Origin: Flavobacterium fryxellicola
GTDB taxonomy: Bacteria; Bacteroidota; Bacteroidia; Flavobacteriales; Flavobacteriaceae
Assembly: GCF_900143245.1 (NCBI RefSeq)
Contig: NZ_FRDK01000003.1
Coordinates: 186,001 to 250,000 of the forward strand
Length of the DNA stretch: 64,000 nucleotides
Reading direction: 5' to 3'
Shown: in pieces, positions 1 through 8,258 of the stretch
How the letters are laid out: each line of letters starts with the position of its first letter
Numbering within the stretch: position 1 is the stretch's first letter
Translations under genes and position numbers: made by a program
The notes under the pieces: model-generated
What the model was told of the DNA's origin: nothing
What the model saw: the letters and a program-made list of their open reading frames with translations, nothing else
The model's database searches: none

Positions 1-728
1 AAGCAATATTTTTCTACTAATGCAGGAGCGATTTTATTCGTATAATCTTCTTCAATCACTATAAAACCGATACTTCGTAATTTATCAAAATAATCGCGAC
101 CATAAATACGCACATGATCGTATTGTCCAAAGATTTTAGCGCGTTCCTTTTGGTCGGTAATAGAATCATCGGCGAAGGTAGTCGCTCTTTTTAAATCCTG
201 AGGAATTTGCAAGATAGCCATTCCCCCCGGTTTCAAGACGCGATACAATTCCTGCATGGCTTTAGTATCATCTGGTATGTGTTCTAAAACATGGTTGCAC
301 AGAATCACATCGTATTGATTGTCATCAAAAGGCAAATTGCAAATATCAGCTTTTACATCCGCTAAGGGCGAAAACAAATCGGTTGTGGTGTAATCTAGAT
401 TTTTCTGATTCCGAAAAAGTTTATAAAAAGCTTGTTCAGGTGCAAAATGCAGTACTTTTTTAGGCGCGGTAAAAAAATCAGTTTGTTCGTTGAGGTACAA
501 CCACAGTAAGCGGTGTCGCTCTAATGAAAGTGTACTCGGCGAAAGCACATTGTTGCGTTGTGTTTCATAGCCGTACGGCAACATCGATTTGAAACTTTTT
601 CCGTCAATAGGATCAGTAAATTTAGTTCCTTTTAAAGTAAATGCAATGATAGGACGGGCTACATAACTCAACCTGATTAATAAAGGACGAGGAATAGTAT
701 TGAGTATTAATTTAAAAAGTTTTTTCAT
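1..728 (-). CDS. Class I SAM-dependent methyltransferase (3' part outside window)
   Basis: The reading frame opens with ATG at 726-728 and runs off the left edge, so the C-terminus is missing. The visible ~242 residues contain a methyltransferase core: a short GxG-like region reading VLHFAPEQ near residue 92, then DICNLPF, then the typical post-motif strand ILCNHVLEHIPDD and the helix/strand ELYRVLKPGGMAIL. This is the Methyltransf_11/25 type of Rossmann fold that uses S-adenosylmethionine. The substrate cannot be told from sequence; the N-terminal ~50 residues are basic and hydrophobic, which suggests peripheral membrane contact. It could act on lipids, quinones or surface glycans. It is followed on its 5' side by the repeat-bounded GxxExxY gene. 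Confidence 0.85.
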   Translation of the reverse strand, partial: MKKLFKLILNTIPRPLLIRLSYVARPIIAFTLKGTKFTDPIDGKSFKSMLPYGYETQRNNVLSPSTLSLERHRLLWLYLNEQTDFFTAPKKVLHFAPEQAFYKLFRNQKNLDYTTTDLFSPLADVKADICNLPFDDNQYDVILCNHVLEHIPDDTKAMQELYRVLKPGGMAILQIPQDLKRATTFADDSITDQKERAKIFGQYDHVRIYGRDYFDKLRSIGFIVIEEDYTNKIAPALVEKYC

Positions 729-732
729 ATTT

Positions 733-774
733 GTTTCACAGAGATTCACAAAGAAGGCTCAAAGATTCGCTAAG
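733..774. repeat. Left inverted repeat flanking GxxExxY gene
   Basis: A 42-bp stretch whose reverse complement matches 1237-1278 at 33 of 42 positions without gaps (hand alignment). Each arm itself holds two imperfect copies of a unit around GCGAATCTTTG. It ends just outside the stop codon of the gene at 776-1195. Confidence 0.75.
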
Positions 775-775
775 T

Positions 776-1195
776 TTATCTTTTGGAATCTGAAGGCGTA
801 TTTATAAATCTTTTTATGTTGTTTTTTAAAATTGTACTATTGTAATTTATTAATAATCCTAGAGGATAATTGCCAAGTTTTAAATACGTTAGTATTTGAG
901 CGAAATGTACGGCAGTATAATTTTCTACTGTTTTTAATTCGATTACTAATTTGTCCTCAACAAGTAAGTCTATTCTATATCCTTGGTCAAGTCTGATTTC
1001 TTTATATTTTATTGGAAGTGTTATTTCTTTTTCAACTTTAAAGCCTGCATTTTGAAGTTCATAAAAAAGACATGTTTGGTAAGCAGATTCTAAAAGACCC
1101 GGACCCAATTGTCGATGTACTTCAATGGCTAATCCAATTACTTGATAAGAAAGTGCATTTAAATCATCGCTTAAGTCATTATCTTTATTTTCCAT
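776..1195 (-). CDS. GxxExxY family protein (PD-(D/E)XK-like fold)
   Basis: 139 residues, the usual length for this small family. The name-giving motif is seen as GPGLLESAY (residues ~31-39), followed by a nuclease-like strand pattern with D at RIDLLVED and the acid/lysine pair in VIELKT, compatible with the PD-(D/E)XK nuclease superfamily (Pfam PDDEXK_3). No biochemical role is established to my knowledge; the fold suggests nucleic-acid binding or cleavage. The gene stands alone between an unrelated methyltransferase and map. It is enclosed by ~42-bp imperfect inverted repeats at 733-774 and 1237-1278, so it looks like a mobile or recently inserted cassette rather than part of an operon. Confidence 0.85.
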   Translation of the reverse strand: MENKDNDLSDDLNALSYQVIGLAIEVHRQLGPGLLESAYQTCLFYELQNAGFKVEKEITLPIKYKEIRLDQGYRIDLLVEDKLVIELKTVENYTAVHFAQILTYLKLGNYPLGLLINYNSTILKNNIKRFINTPSDSKR

Positions 1196-1236
1196 TTTCT
1201 TCGATGCTAAAAATACTAAAAAACTTTACTTAAAAC

Positions 1237-1278
1237 CTTTGCGAATCTCTGGGTATCCTTTGCGAATCTTTGTGTAAT
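1237..1278. repeat. Right inverted repeat flanking GxxExxY gene
   Basis: Partner of 733-774 in inverted orientation. It carries two direct copies of TTTGCGAATCT(C/T)TG about 22 bp apart. It ends 4 bp before the map stop codon. Confidence 0.75.
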
Positions 1279-1281
1279 AAC

Positions 1282-2100
1282 TTAGATTACCAGCGGTACT
1301 CTTCTAAACTCATCCTCTTCAGTACTCACAATTCCTAATGCTTTATACACATACGCAAAAGTCGATAAGATCTCTGGTTTTCCATCAATAATAGCAACAT
1401 CATGCTCAAAATGAGCAGATGGTTTTCCATCAGCGGTGGTAATAGTCCAGCCGTCTTTGTGTTGTTTGATATTTCTAGTTCCTTGGTTGATCATTGGTTC
1501 AATAGCGACCACCATGCCTTCTACAAAAAGTTTTCCTCTTCCTTTTTTACCATAATTAGGCATTTCAGGGTCTTCGTGCATTTTTTGACCCACGCCGTGA
1601 CCTACAAGTTCCCGTACCACGCCGTAACCATGAGCTTCAGTATATTTTTGAATTGCATTTCCTACGTCCTCAACACGATTTCCTAATCGCAGTTCACGGA
1701 TTCCTATATATAGTGATTCCTTTGTGATCTGCAATAATTTTTTAGTTTCTGGAGCCACTTCACCTATTTCAAAAGAATACGCATGGTCACCATGGTATCC
1801 GTTTTTGTAAGCGCCACAATCGACAGAGATCACATCGCCACTTTCTAATGGTTTATTATTTGGAATTCCATGCACCACTTGTGCGTTTGGACTCATACAA
1901 AGGGAGTTTGGGAATCCATATAAACCAAGAAAACTAGGCTCTGCGCCATGGTCACGAATGAATTCCTCCGCTAATTTGTCCAGATATAAAGTGGTAACTC
2001 CTTCTTTTATTTCAGAAGCAATCATTCCTAATGTTTTTGATACGATTAATGCACTTTCACGCATCAATTCTATTTCTTCACGGGATTTTACAATAATCAT
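1282..2100 (-). CDS. map: Type I methionine aminopeptidase
   Basis: Removes the initiator methionine from nascent proteins in the cytosol. The 272-residue protein has the complete pita-bread metal site: D94 (in DCGAYKNG), D105 (GDHAY), H168 (GHGVG), E201 (IEP) and E232 (FEHD), plus the substrate-side H78 in VVHGIPNN. Length is near the ~250-265 residues usual for bacterial type I enzymes; there is no N-terminal extension. The start ATG at 2098-2100 is supported by a TAnnTTTG element at 2121-2128. It lies 44 bp downstream of the TolC gene, but that promoter suggests independent transcription. Confidence 0.97.
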   Translation of the reverse strand: MIIVKSREEIELMRESALIVSKTLGMIASEIKEGVTTLYLDKLAEEFIRDHGAEPSFLGLYGFPNSLCMSPNAQVVHGIPNNKPLESGDVISVDCGAYKNGYHGDHAYSFEIGEVAPETKKLLQITKESLYIGIRELRLGNRVEDVGNAIQKYTEAHGYGVVRELVGHGVGQKMHEDPEMPNYGKKGRGKLFVEGMVVAIEPMINQGTRNIKQHKDGWTITTADGKPSAHFEHDVAIIDGKPEILSTFAYVYKALGIVSTEEDEFRRVPLVI

Positions 2101-2120
2101 AATTTCGAATTTTCAGGGTG

Positions 2121-2128
2121 CAAAAATA
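2121..2128 (-). promoter_or_regulatory. -7 element for map
   Basis: TATTTTTG on the minus strand, fitting the Bacteroidota TAnnTTTG consensus, 20 bp upstream of the map start. No clear -33 TTG at the expected spacing. Confidence 0.5.
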
Positions 2129-2144
2129 CAATTTTATAAATTAG

Positions 2145-3533
2145 TTAATCCGGATTAGCCATTATTTTAAAAAGTTCGGAATTGGAAATGTAAAATCGGT
2201 TCTCCAAAGCTATTTTTGAAAGACGCGCAATCACTAAATTATTCTCTCGGGTGTTGATTAAAAATAAGGAGCTTTCGCCAAAAGAAAATAAGCGTTCCTC
2301 TGAATTTAACATCGTGAGATTGTCTTGGACTAAAGCTTTGATTAATTCTTTTTGCCTCAAAAGCGATTCAATTTCCATTTTCTGGGCATTGATTTTATTG
2401 GTCAACTGCACTCTTTCTAGATCCAATGCAAATTCAGTTTCCTGCACCTTAAACTTTGCTAATTTCAAACTTCCGCGTTCTTTTCGTAGAAATAACGGAA
2501 AGTAAAAATCCAATCCAATTTTATAATCTTGAAATTGGTAATTGTCAATATAGCTAGGTTCTGATATGTAAGAATATCCAACGTCAATTTTTGGTAAAAG
2601 CATGTTGGCTTTTAACTTTTTTTCCACGTTTAGCATATCAATTTTACTTTGCAACGCATTGATTTTGGGATGGTTGGTAATAGAGAAATCAGCATTTAGC
2701 AAATCATTCGTTTTTAAACTTTCTTGTATCGTGAATTCTAGTTGTATTTCTGGAATCAGTTCGTCAGATAATTCAAGTGGAATATTGTTTTCTAACCAAA
2801 GGAAATTAGACAGTTCCAATTTGGCTTTAGCCAATTTGAGCTCCGAATCTTCTAAGTTCAATATTCTGTTCTTGACAATAATCCCAGCTTCAACACTGTC
2901 AATTGATGGTTTGTCTCCTTGCTGGATTAGCGTCTGTATTCCTTTGAATCTTATTTGCGCATTACTATTGTACTCTTGATACAATTGCACTTCATTGAAA
3001 TTTTTCTTCCAATTGAAATATGCCAAAGAGGCATCATACAAAACAGCAATAGCTTGCAATTTTCGTTCTGCCTGACTCAGTTGTATTTGCATTTTTGCTT
3101 TTCGAACATCGGCCATTCTTTGATTGATAAACAGTCCTTGACCTAGCGGGACTGTTATGCCAAGCGATGTCAATCCTTGATTAGGAACTGTGTTTTCAGG
3201 ATTTAAATAAATACCCTCGTTGTTGTCAAAGCCTGCTTTTATTTCGATTCCATACCAAGTTGGAATTTTGAAACTGCTGTTTAAGATTGAATAATATTCT
3301 TTGTCTTTGAATTGTTTTTGGCTAAAGTCGACCTCAATTTTTGGATCAAATCCACCTCGGGCCATCATCAAGTTAGCTTGTGCCTTATTGATTTCTAAAT
3401 TGGCGCTTTTAACCAGTGGATGGTATTTCTTGACATAACCTAGAAACTCAGTGTAGGTGAATTCTTTTGAGGGACTATTTTGCGCTGTGGCAGCAAACCC
3501 AAAGAATAAAAACGCTATAAATACTTGTTTCAT
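2145..3533 (-). CDS. TolC family outer-membrane efflux channel
   Basis: 462 residues beginning with a signal peptide (residues 1-17, ending TAAQN). The rest shows the two long alpha-helical repeats typical of outer-membrane efflux proteins: segments rich in A/L/E/K/Q such as KSANLEINKAQANLMMARGG and the C-terminal repeat, separated by beta-strand regions with aromatic residues. It forms the trimeric exit duct of a tripartite export machine. It is the last gene of the tetR-ABC-HlyD-TolC operon, and its ATG overlaps the HlyD stop codon by 1 bp, so translation is likely coupled. The substrate is unknown. Confidence 0.93.
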   Translation of the reverse strand: MKQVFIAFLFFGFAATAQNSPSKEFTYTEFLGYVKKYHPLVKSANLEINKAQANLMMARGGFDPKIEVDFSQKQFKDKEYYSILNSSFKIPTWYGIEIKAGFDNNEGIYLNPENTVPNQGLTSLGITVPLGQGLFINQRMADVRKAKMQIQLSQAERKLQAIAVLYDASLAYFNWKKNFNEVQLYQEYNSNAQIRFKGIQTLIQQGDKPSIDSVEAGIIVKNRILNLEDSELKLAKAKLELSNFLWLENNIPLELSDELIPEIQLEFTIQESLKTNDLLNADFSITNHPKINALQSKIDMLNVEKKLKANMLLPKIDVGYSYISEPSYIDNYQFQDYKIGLDFYFPLFLRKERGSLKLAKFKVQETEFALDLERVQLTNKINAQKMEIESLLRQKELIKALVQDNLTMLNSEERLFSFGESSLFLINTRENNLVIARLSKIALENRFYISNSELFKIMANPD

Positions 3534-4879
3534 TACTTCTTTTCTTTTGTAGTTTTACTAATGGGTTTGTAATAATTTGGCGGAAAGCCGTTTAAGACTC
3601 TCCATAATTCAAACCACACAGGAACGTTGTTTAATAAAGCTATAGTTTGTGCACCGGCCCCTATGCTTAGTTGTTTTGGCCACTGATCTTCGCTTTTGTC
3701 TGGTGCTATTAATACGCGGTATTTACCGTTTTCACTGATGAAATTTTCAATGGCAACTATTTCACCACCAAAAGTTCCATAAGACATATTTGGCCAGCCT
3801 GAAAATACGATTGTAGGCCAACCATCAAACCAAACTCTGACTTTTTCTCCTTTAATTAACAAAGGCAAATCAATTGGATTTACAAAAGTTTCTACGGCAA
3901 TATCATAATCGGACGGCATGATGGTTGCTATAGGTGTTCCTTCCTTAATGGTTTCTCCAATACCGGATTGTAGCGCTCTATTGACATACCCGTTTTGTGA
4001 TGCTTTAATGTAATACATTCCATTTCTAATGCTATAATTAGCATACTGATTTTCGAGTTTATTCACTTGAGCATCCGTATCGAATTGACTGCTTAAAGCG
4101 GTAAATTTATCACTATTGGCTTTTGAAACTTTCTCTGCATACTCTGCGCTTATCCTATTTATTTCAACTTTAGCATTGATTAATTCGTTTTTGCTGGTTA
4201 AAAATTTATTTTCCTGAGTAATAATTTTAGCTTCTACTTCCTGTAATTTCAGTCTTTTTTCTTCAATGTCTGTCAGTGGTTTTAACCCTTCTTTATTCAG
4301 CTCAACGGAACGATTGTATTGCGTGTTCGCTATTTTTAGCTGTGTTTTTACAGCAACTAAATCCATACTATCACTCTTTATTTTTAAAAATGATTGTTTG
4401 ATTTTGTTTCGTCCTTGTTCCAGTTTTAAGACTTTTTCCTGTTCGATGGCTTGAATTTGCCCCGTTAAAGTACTTACTTTAGACCCATAAGATTGCAACG
4501 ATTGTTTCTTGGCATCTATTTGTCTCTTGGTGTTTTGTACTAAGTTTGGATCCATATAATCTTCTTTTATTTCCGAGATAAAGACAATGGTGTCCCCTTT
4601 TTTGACAAAATCACCTTCTTGTACATACCATTTTTCAAGTCTACCAGAGATTACACTTTGAATCGATTGTGGTCTTTGATTTGGTTTCAGTGTAGTGACG
4701 CTTCCAGTTCCGGAAATATTTTGTGTCCAAGGTAGAAATAGTCCCACTACAGCCACAATAGATACACCTGCTATTATTTTATTTAAAATTTTATAATGAG
4801 GTCTATTCGTAAGGTTTTTAACAGTGTCGAAGCGGTCAAGAGCCTGTAGTTTAGTTTTGTTATAGGATATGTTTAGCAT
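3533..4879 (-). CDS. HlyD family periplasmic adaptor protein
   Basis: 448 residues with one N-terminal membrane segment (about residues 33-51), a lipoyl-like hairpin opening at SVISGRLEKWYVQEGDFVKK, a very long coiled coil (about 120-290), then the returning lipoyl half (YIKASQNGYVNRAL) and a beta-barrel tail. This is the membrane-fusion adaptor that links an inner-membrane ABC exporter to TolC, as in type I secretion. It sits between the ABC gene (2-bp gap) and the TolC gene (1-bp overlap). The coiled coil is longer than in RND adaptors, which fits the HlyD class more than the AcrA class. Confidence 0.93.
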   Translation of the reverse strand: MLNISYNKTKLQALDRFDTVKNLTNRPHYKILNKIIAGVSIVAVVGLFLPWTQNISGTGSVTTLKPNQRPQSIQSVISGRLEKWYVQEGDFVKKGDTIVFISEIKEDYMDPNLVQNTKRQIDAKKQSLQSYGSKVSTLTGQIQAIEQEKVLKLEQGRNKIKQSFLKIKSDSMDLVAVKTQLKIANTQYNRSVELNKEGLKPLTDIEEKRLKLQEVEAKIITQENKFLTSKNELINAKVEINRISAEYAEKVSKANSDKFTALSSQFDTDAQVNKLENQYANYSIRNGMYYIKASQNGYVNRALQSGIGETIKEGTPIATIMPSDYDIAVETFVNPIDLPLLIKGEKVRVWFDGWPTIVFSGWPNMSYGTFGGEIVAIENFISENGKYRVLIAPDKSEDQWPKQLSIGAGAQTIALLNNVPVWFELWRVLNGFPPNYYKPISKTTKEKK

Positions 4880-4881
4880 GG

Positions 4882-6549
4882 CTAATTATTTTTTAAATCA
4901 AGTTGAATTGCCCCATTTTGCATGGTGATGCTTCGAGTACATTTGGTTTTCCAATATGGATTCTTTGAAGAAACGATGATTGTCCATTTGTGTTTTTCCG
5001 AAGTGATGAAATCAATAACTTGATTCGCCACTTTATCATCCATTTTATCTGTTGGATCTTCGTAGAAGAGTACTTTCGGATTGTGAAGAATACTGCGTGC
5101 TAACAATACTTTTTGAGCATTAGAAGAGGACAATTGTTTTCCTTCGGGAAAAATATGGGTCTCGAGACCTTTTGGCAATGATTTAACAAAGGACGAAAGT
5201 TGGACTCCGTCAAGAACTGTTTTTAAATCTTCAGTGTTTAAAGCAGTGTCATTAAAAGTTATGTTGTCTAATAGCGTTCCTTCAAATGGCGTTTCGCCAT
5301 AGATAATACTTCCAATTTGGGAACGGTATTGCTTCAAGTTTATTTTTTTAAAGGTATCATCATTAATAAAAAAAGAACCAGATGTGGGTTGTAACAAACC
5401 GGATAATATTCGAATGAGTGTTGTTTTTCCAGAGCCATTTTCTCCTTCGATTGTAATTCTTTCTCCTTGCTGGATTTTTAAGGTTAGCGCATTTAATATT
5501 TGTCCAGGGGAATCAGGGAATTTAAAGCTAAGGTTTTCTATTTCTAATGAAATATTAGCATAACACGTATCACTTTTAAAAGAGGCTTCCTCTTCTAATT
5601 CTAGATCCGTTACTTGGCCTATTTTTTCAATGGAGGTGAGTACATCGTAGAATGTTTCTAGTCCAACTATTATTTTTTCGACCGAATTGATAACCATTAA
5701 AATAATGATTTCCGCAGCTACAAATTGTCCAATATTCATTTGTTGTGACAAAACTAAAAAACCACCCATCGCCAGTAAACTCGCAGTTATAACCATTTTA
5801 AAAATAATCAATTGCGTGAATTGTCTTTTGATTACATTAAAATGTTTTTCTCTATTAGTTAAATAATCTGCAACTAGATTGTTGTTTTTTTGCAAGCCAT
5901 AATTATAGTGGAAGTCATTTTTGAAACTAAAATTGTTTCGCGCCATTTCTTGCAACCATCCAGCGACTTTGTATTTAAATTTAGATTCTTTCAAGCTCGT
6001 TTCTAGTCCAGATTTAAAAGAGAATTTAAAAATAAAATACAAAAGAAAAAACAATAAAATTCCAAATACTATAAAGTAAGGATGGTACAACGACAATAAG
6101 AGCAAACCGAAGACTATTTGCAATAATGCTGCCGAAAAATCGATTAATAATTTTGAAGTTCCTTTTTGAATGGTCATCGTATCAAAAAAACGATTGGCTA
6201 ATTCTGGAGGATAGCTATTGTACAACTCCTCCATTTTTATTTTTGGCAAACGAGCAGCGAATTCAAATGAAGAGCGAACAAATATTTTTTGTTGCAAGTT
6301 TTCTGTGATTCGCAATTGCATCAGTGATAAGACTCCAACTAATGCTACGCCAAAAACCACTAATACAATTAAAACGATCCATGAAGCGCTGACTCTTCCT
6401 GATTGAATCAAGTTTGTGATTGCTTGAATTCCTAATGGCAACGATAAACTGACTAATCCTGCAAAAATGGCGTAGAAAAATATTTGATAAACATCTTTTC
6501 TGTCTAAAGCGAGTAAGTTGTAAAATCTCTGTAATGGCGTGTTTTTCAT
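4882..6549 (-). CDS. ABC exporter (fused TMD-NBD) with degenerate ATPase motifs
   Basis: 555 residues: an ABC type-1 transmembrane domain (about 1-310, several long hydrophobic helices) fused to a nucleotide-binding domain (about 330-555). Walker A is intact (GENGSGKTT, 369-377). Other catalytic motifs are altered: signature LSSSN at 473-477 in place of LSGGQ; Walker B/catalytic pair reads FYEDPTD (E497, D498) in place of hhDEPT; the Q-loop glutamine is absent (IIYGETPF near 415-422); the H-loop histidine is replaced (IIVSSKN near 527). No N-terminal C39 peptidase domain. With HlyD and TolC encoded downstream it should form a type-I-like exporter, yet ATP turnover is doubtful or very slow. 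No second ABC gene is nearby to act as the active partner. Confidence 0.9.
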   Translation of the reverse strand: MKNTPLQRFYNLLALDRKDVYQIFFYAIFAGLVSLSLPLGIQAITNLIQSGRVSASWIVLIVLVVFGVALVGVLSLMQLRITENLQQKIFVRSSFEFAARLPKIKMEELYNSYPPELANRFFDTMTIQKGTSKLLIDFSAALLQIVFGLLLLSLYHPYFIVFGILLFFLLYFIFKFSFKSGLETSLKESKFKYKVAGWLQEMARNNFSFKNDFHYNYGLQKNNNLVADYLTNREKHFNVIKRQFTQLIIFKMVITASLLAMGGFLVLSQQMNIGQFVAAEIIILMVINSVEKIIVGLETFYDVLTSIEKIGQVTDLELEEEASFKSDTCYANISLEIENLSFKFPDSPGQILNALTLKIQQGERITIEGENGSGKTTLIRILSGLLQPTSGSFFINDDTFKKINLKQYRSQIGSIIYGETPFEGTLLDNITFNDTALNTEDLKTVLDGVQLSSFVKSLPKGLETHIFPEGKQLSSSNAQKVLLARSILHNPKVLFYEDPTDKMDDKVANQVIDFITSEKHKWTIIVSSKNPYWKTKCTRSITMQNGAIQLDLKNN

Positions 6550-6555
6550 TGTATA

Positions 6556-7227
6556 TTATTTTGTAATTTTTTGAACTAAATCAATGTAGAAATCAGTTGG
6601 AGAAATAGTTTCATTACAATTGGTTATCGTTTTTAAATGATTTTTTAAAAAATGTTGATGCAAAGCACCTTCCACGATGGATGAAGCTAAACTTTTAGCA
6701 AATTTATAGTCAGGATTTACTGCTACTATCATTTCGACAATTCTATTTATAACTCTTTTGTAAACTAGGAAAACACCCTCTTTATTTTCTTCATCTACCT
6801 CCTTAGTTAAGATTGTTTTGGTAAATTCTGAAATTATGATTTTGTTTAAAATAGCTTCGTTTATGTGTGCTGTAGAGGAATCATCCTCTATTTTCTCTGT
6901 TACGATGGTAATTGCTTTTTTTAATTTTTCTAGCGGAACGGGTAGATTATTTGTAGCGAAAACTAATCGGTATTCTATCCAACCCCAATACCAAGAAGAT
7001 AAATATAACATTAATTTATGTTTACTTTCAAAATACCTATAAATCGAACTTTCGTTCGAACCGATACTTTCACCTAATTTTTTAAAAGTAAAGCTTTCAA
7101 AACCAATTTGGTCAATCATTAAGATACTATGTTCAATAATTTTCTTGCCTAAAGGAGAAGTTTCAGGATTCTTCACATAAAGGGTGTCGTTGACAGTAAT
7201 TGTAATATTTGATAAAATAGAGTTCAT
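6556..7227 (-). CDS. TetR/AcrR family transcriptional regulator
   Basis: 223 residues. The helix-turn-helix lies at about residues 40-72, ending in the family hallmark SSIYRYFESKHKLM; the C-terminal part is the all-helical ligand-binding and dimer domain. It is the first gene of the operon and is followed after 6 bp by the ABC exporter gene, so it most likely represses its own operon and senses an exporter substrate. A candidate operator with inverted repeats lies at 7284-7307. The N-terminal ~25 residues before the HTH are longer than usual; a later start cannot be excluded. Confidence 0.92.
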   Translation of the reverse strand: MNSILSNITITVNDTLYVKNPETSPLGKKIIEHSILMIDQIGFESFTFKKLGESIGSNESSIYRYFESKHKLMLYLSSWYWGWIEYRLVFATNNLPVPLEKLKKAITIVTEKIEDDSSTAHINEAILNKIIISEFTKTILTKEVDEENKEGVFLVYKRVINRIVEMIVAVNPDYKFAKSLASSIVEGALHQHFLKNHLKTITNCNETISPTDFYIDLVQKITK

Positions 7228-7283
7228 ATTTAATAATTTTAATAAGATGCTGCAGGTTGGAAATTCGCTTTAATTTTTTGTTA

Positions 7284-7307
7284 TTGACGATAAAGTCAAG
7301 TGCACTT
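7284..7307 (-). promoter_or_regulatory. Candidate TetR operator
   Basis: TTGAC-N6-GTCAA (7284-7299) runs directly into the perfect 10-bp palindrome AAGTGCACTT (7298-7307), about 57-80 bp upstream of the tetR start. Inverted repeats of this size in front of an autoregulated tetR gene are typical operators; the assignment is inference. Confidence 0.4.
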
Positions 7308-7338
7308 AAAAATTAAATCACTCATTTGTATTTCTCTA

Positions 7339-7971
7339 TTAAAAATTAATTTTCAAACCAAAGTTTAAATTTTTCATATCTTGAAGTTCTGGTTTTATTT
7401 TGTTATCCTTTAAATCTAGATACTTTAAATGGTCTAATGGTTTTAGTACGGGTATCGTTTTTAAGTCATTATTGTTCAAGTATAAATATTCTAAATTTTT
7501 AAAAGCTAATAGTTCACTTGGAAGTGATTTCAAGTGGTCGTTTTCTAAGTGTAACGATTTTAAATTGGGTAATTTAGCTAAGAGACTTAGCGTCTTAGGT
7601 AAGTCCATGTTTTTTTCATCATTTAAAAAGATCTCTTCTAATTTAGTCAAATTTGAAAACTCGCTTGGTAATTTGCTAAAATCATTTCCGCTCAAATCGA
7701 TTATTTTTAATGATTTTAGTCTTGTAATTCCTGTTGGGATCTCTTTTAAATGATCGTTTTTAAGATTAAGATATTCAAGGTTAATAAACTTTGACCAATC
7801 AATATCCGTTAGTTTTAGGGTTTGATTACTCAAGTTGAGTTTAAAAATCATTTCAGGGTTTTTTAAGGCTTCTTCAATATTATTGTATTCTTTATTGCGA
7901 TCAAACTTAATTTGACCAAACAGTGCATTTGTACCAACAAGTAAAAATGCCAAAATTAAGTTCTTTTTCAT
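7339..7971 (-). CDS. Exported leucine-rich repeat protein
   Basis: 210 residues with a signal peptide (1-19, ending LFGQ) and about six leucine-rich repeats of ~23 residues, for example LEYLNLKNDHLKEIPTGI and LKYLDLKDNKIKPEL. The repeats form the usual solenoid used for protein-protein contact; no catalytic domain is present. It should be secreted or periplasmic; no lipobox is seen, nor a Por-type C-terminal sorting domain. It appears monocistronic. A TATATTTG promoter element and a perfect 15-bp palindrome lie upstream at 7998-8019, and the same palindromic element precedes the carbonic anhydrase gene, so the two may be co-regulated. Confidence 0.88.
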   Translation of the reverse strand: MKKNLILAFLLVGTNALFGQIKFDRNKEYNNIEEALKNPEMIFKLNLSNQTLKLTDIDWSKFINLEYLNLKNDHLKEIPTGITRLKSLKIIDLSGNDFSKLPSEFSNLTKLEEIFLNDEKNMDLPKTLSLLAKLPNLKSLHLENDHLKSLPSELLAFKNLEYLYLNNNDLKTIPVLKPLDHLKYLDLKDNKIKPELQDMKNLNFGLKINF

Positions 7972-7997
7972 TTTCTATATTTTTTTTAAATTAGTCG

Positions 7998-8033
7998 CAA
8001 ATATAATAGTATTACTATTAACAATGAAGTTTT
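7998..8033 (-). promoter_or_regulatory. Promoter -7 plus palindromic operator, copy A
   Basis: TATATTTG on the minus strand at 7998-8005 abuts a perfect palindrome AATAGTA-T-TACTATT (8005-8019). An extended element to 8033 (ATGAAGTTTTA) is repeated at 9921-9952. The palindrome sits between the -33 and -7 positions, where a repressor would block RNA polymerase. Confidence 0.5.
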
Positions 8034-8258
8034 ATTTTAGATAATATGTTTCTGCTTTTGATTTTCTGCTCTTTTTTCTATTGAGTTTACAATCCCAACG
8101 TTACTTTTAAAAATAGATCTAAGTGTTTACGCTTATTATAATGATCTATTATTCATCAATAATGAGCGGAGTGCTTTCCCTTCGTTCCCCCTTTTGTTTT
8201 TTTGTATTTTAAGGAATTCTATCTTGGTGCCAACTAGAAAAATCATGTTTATGTGCCA

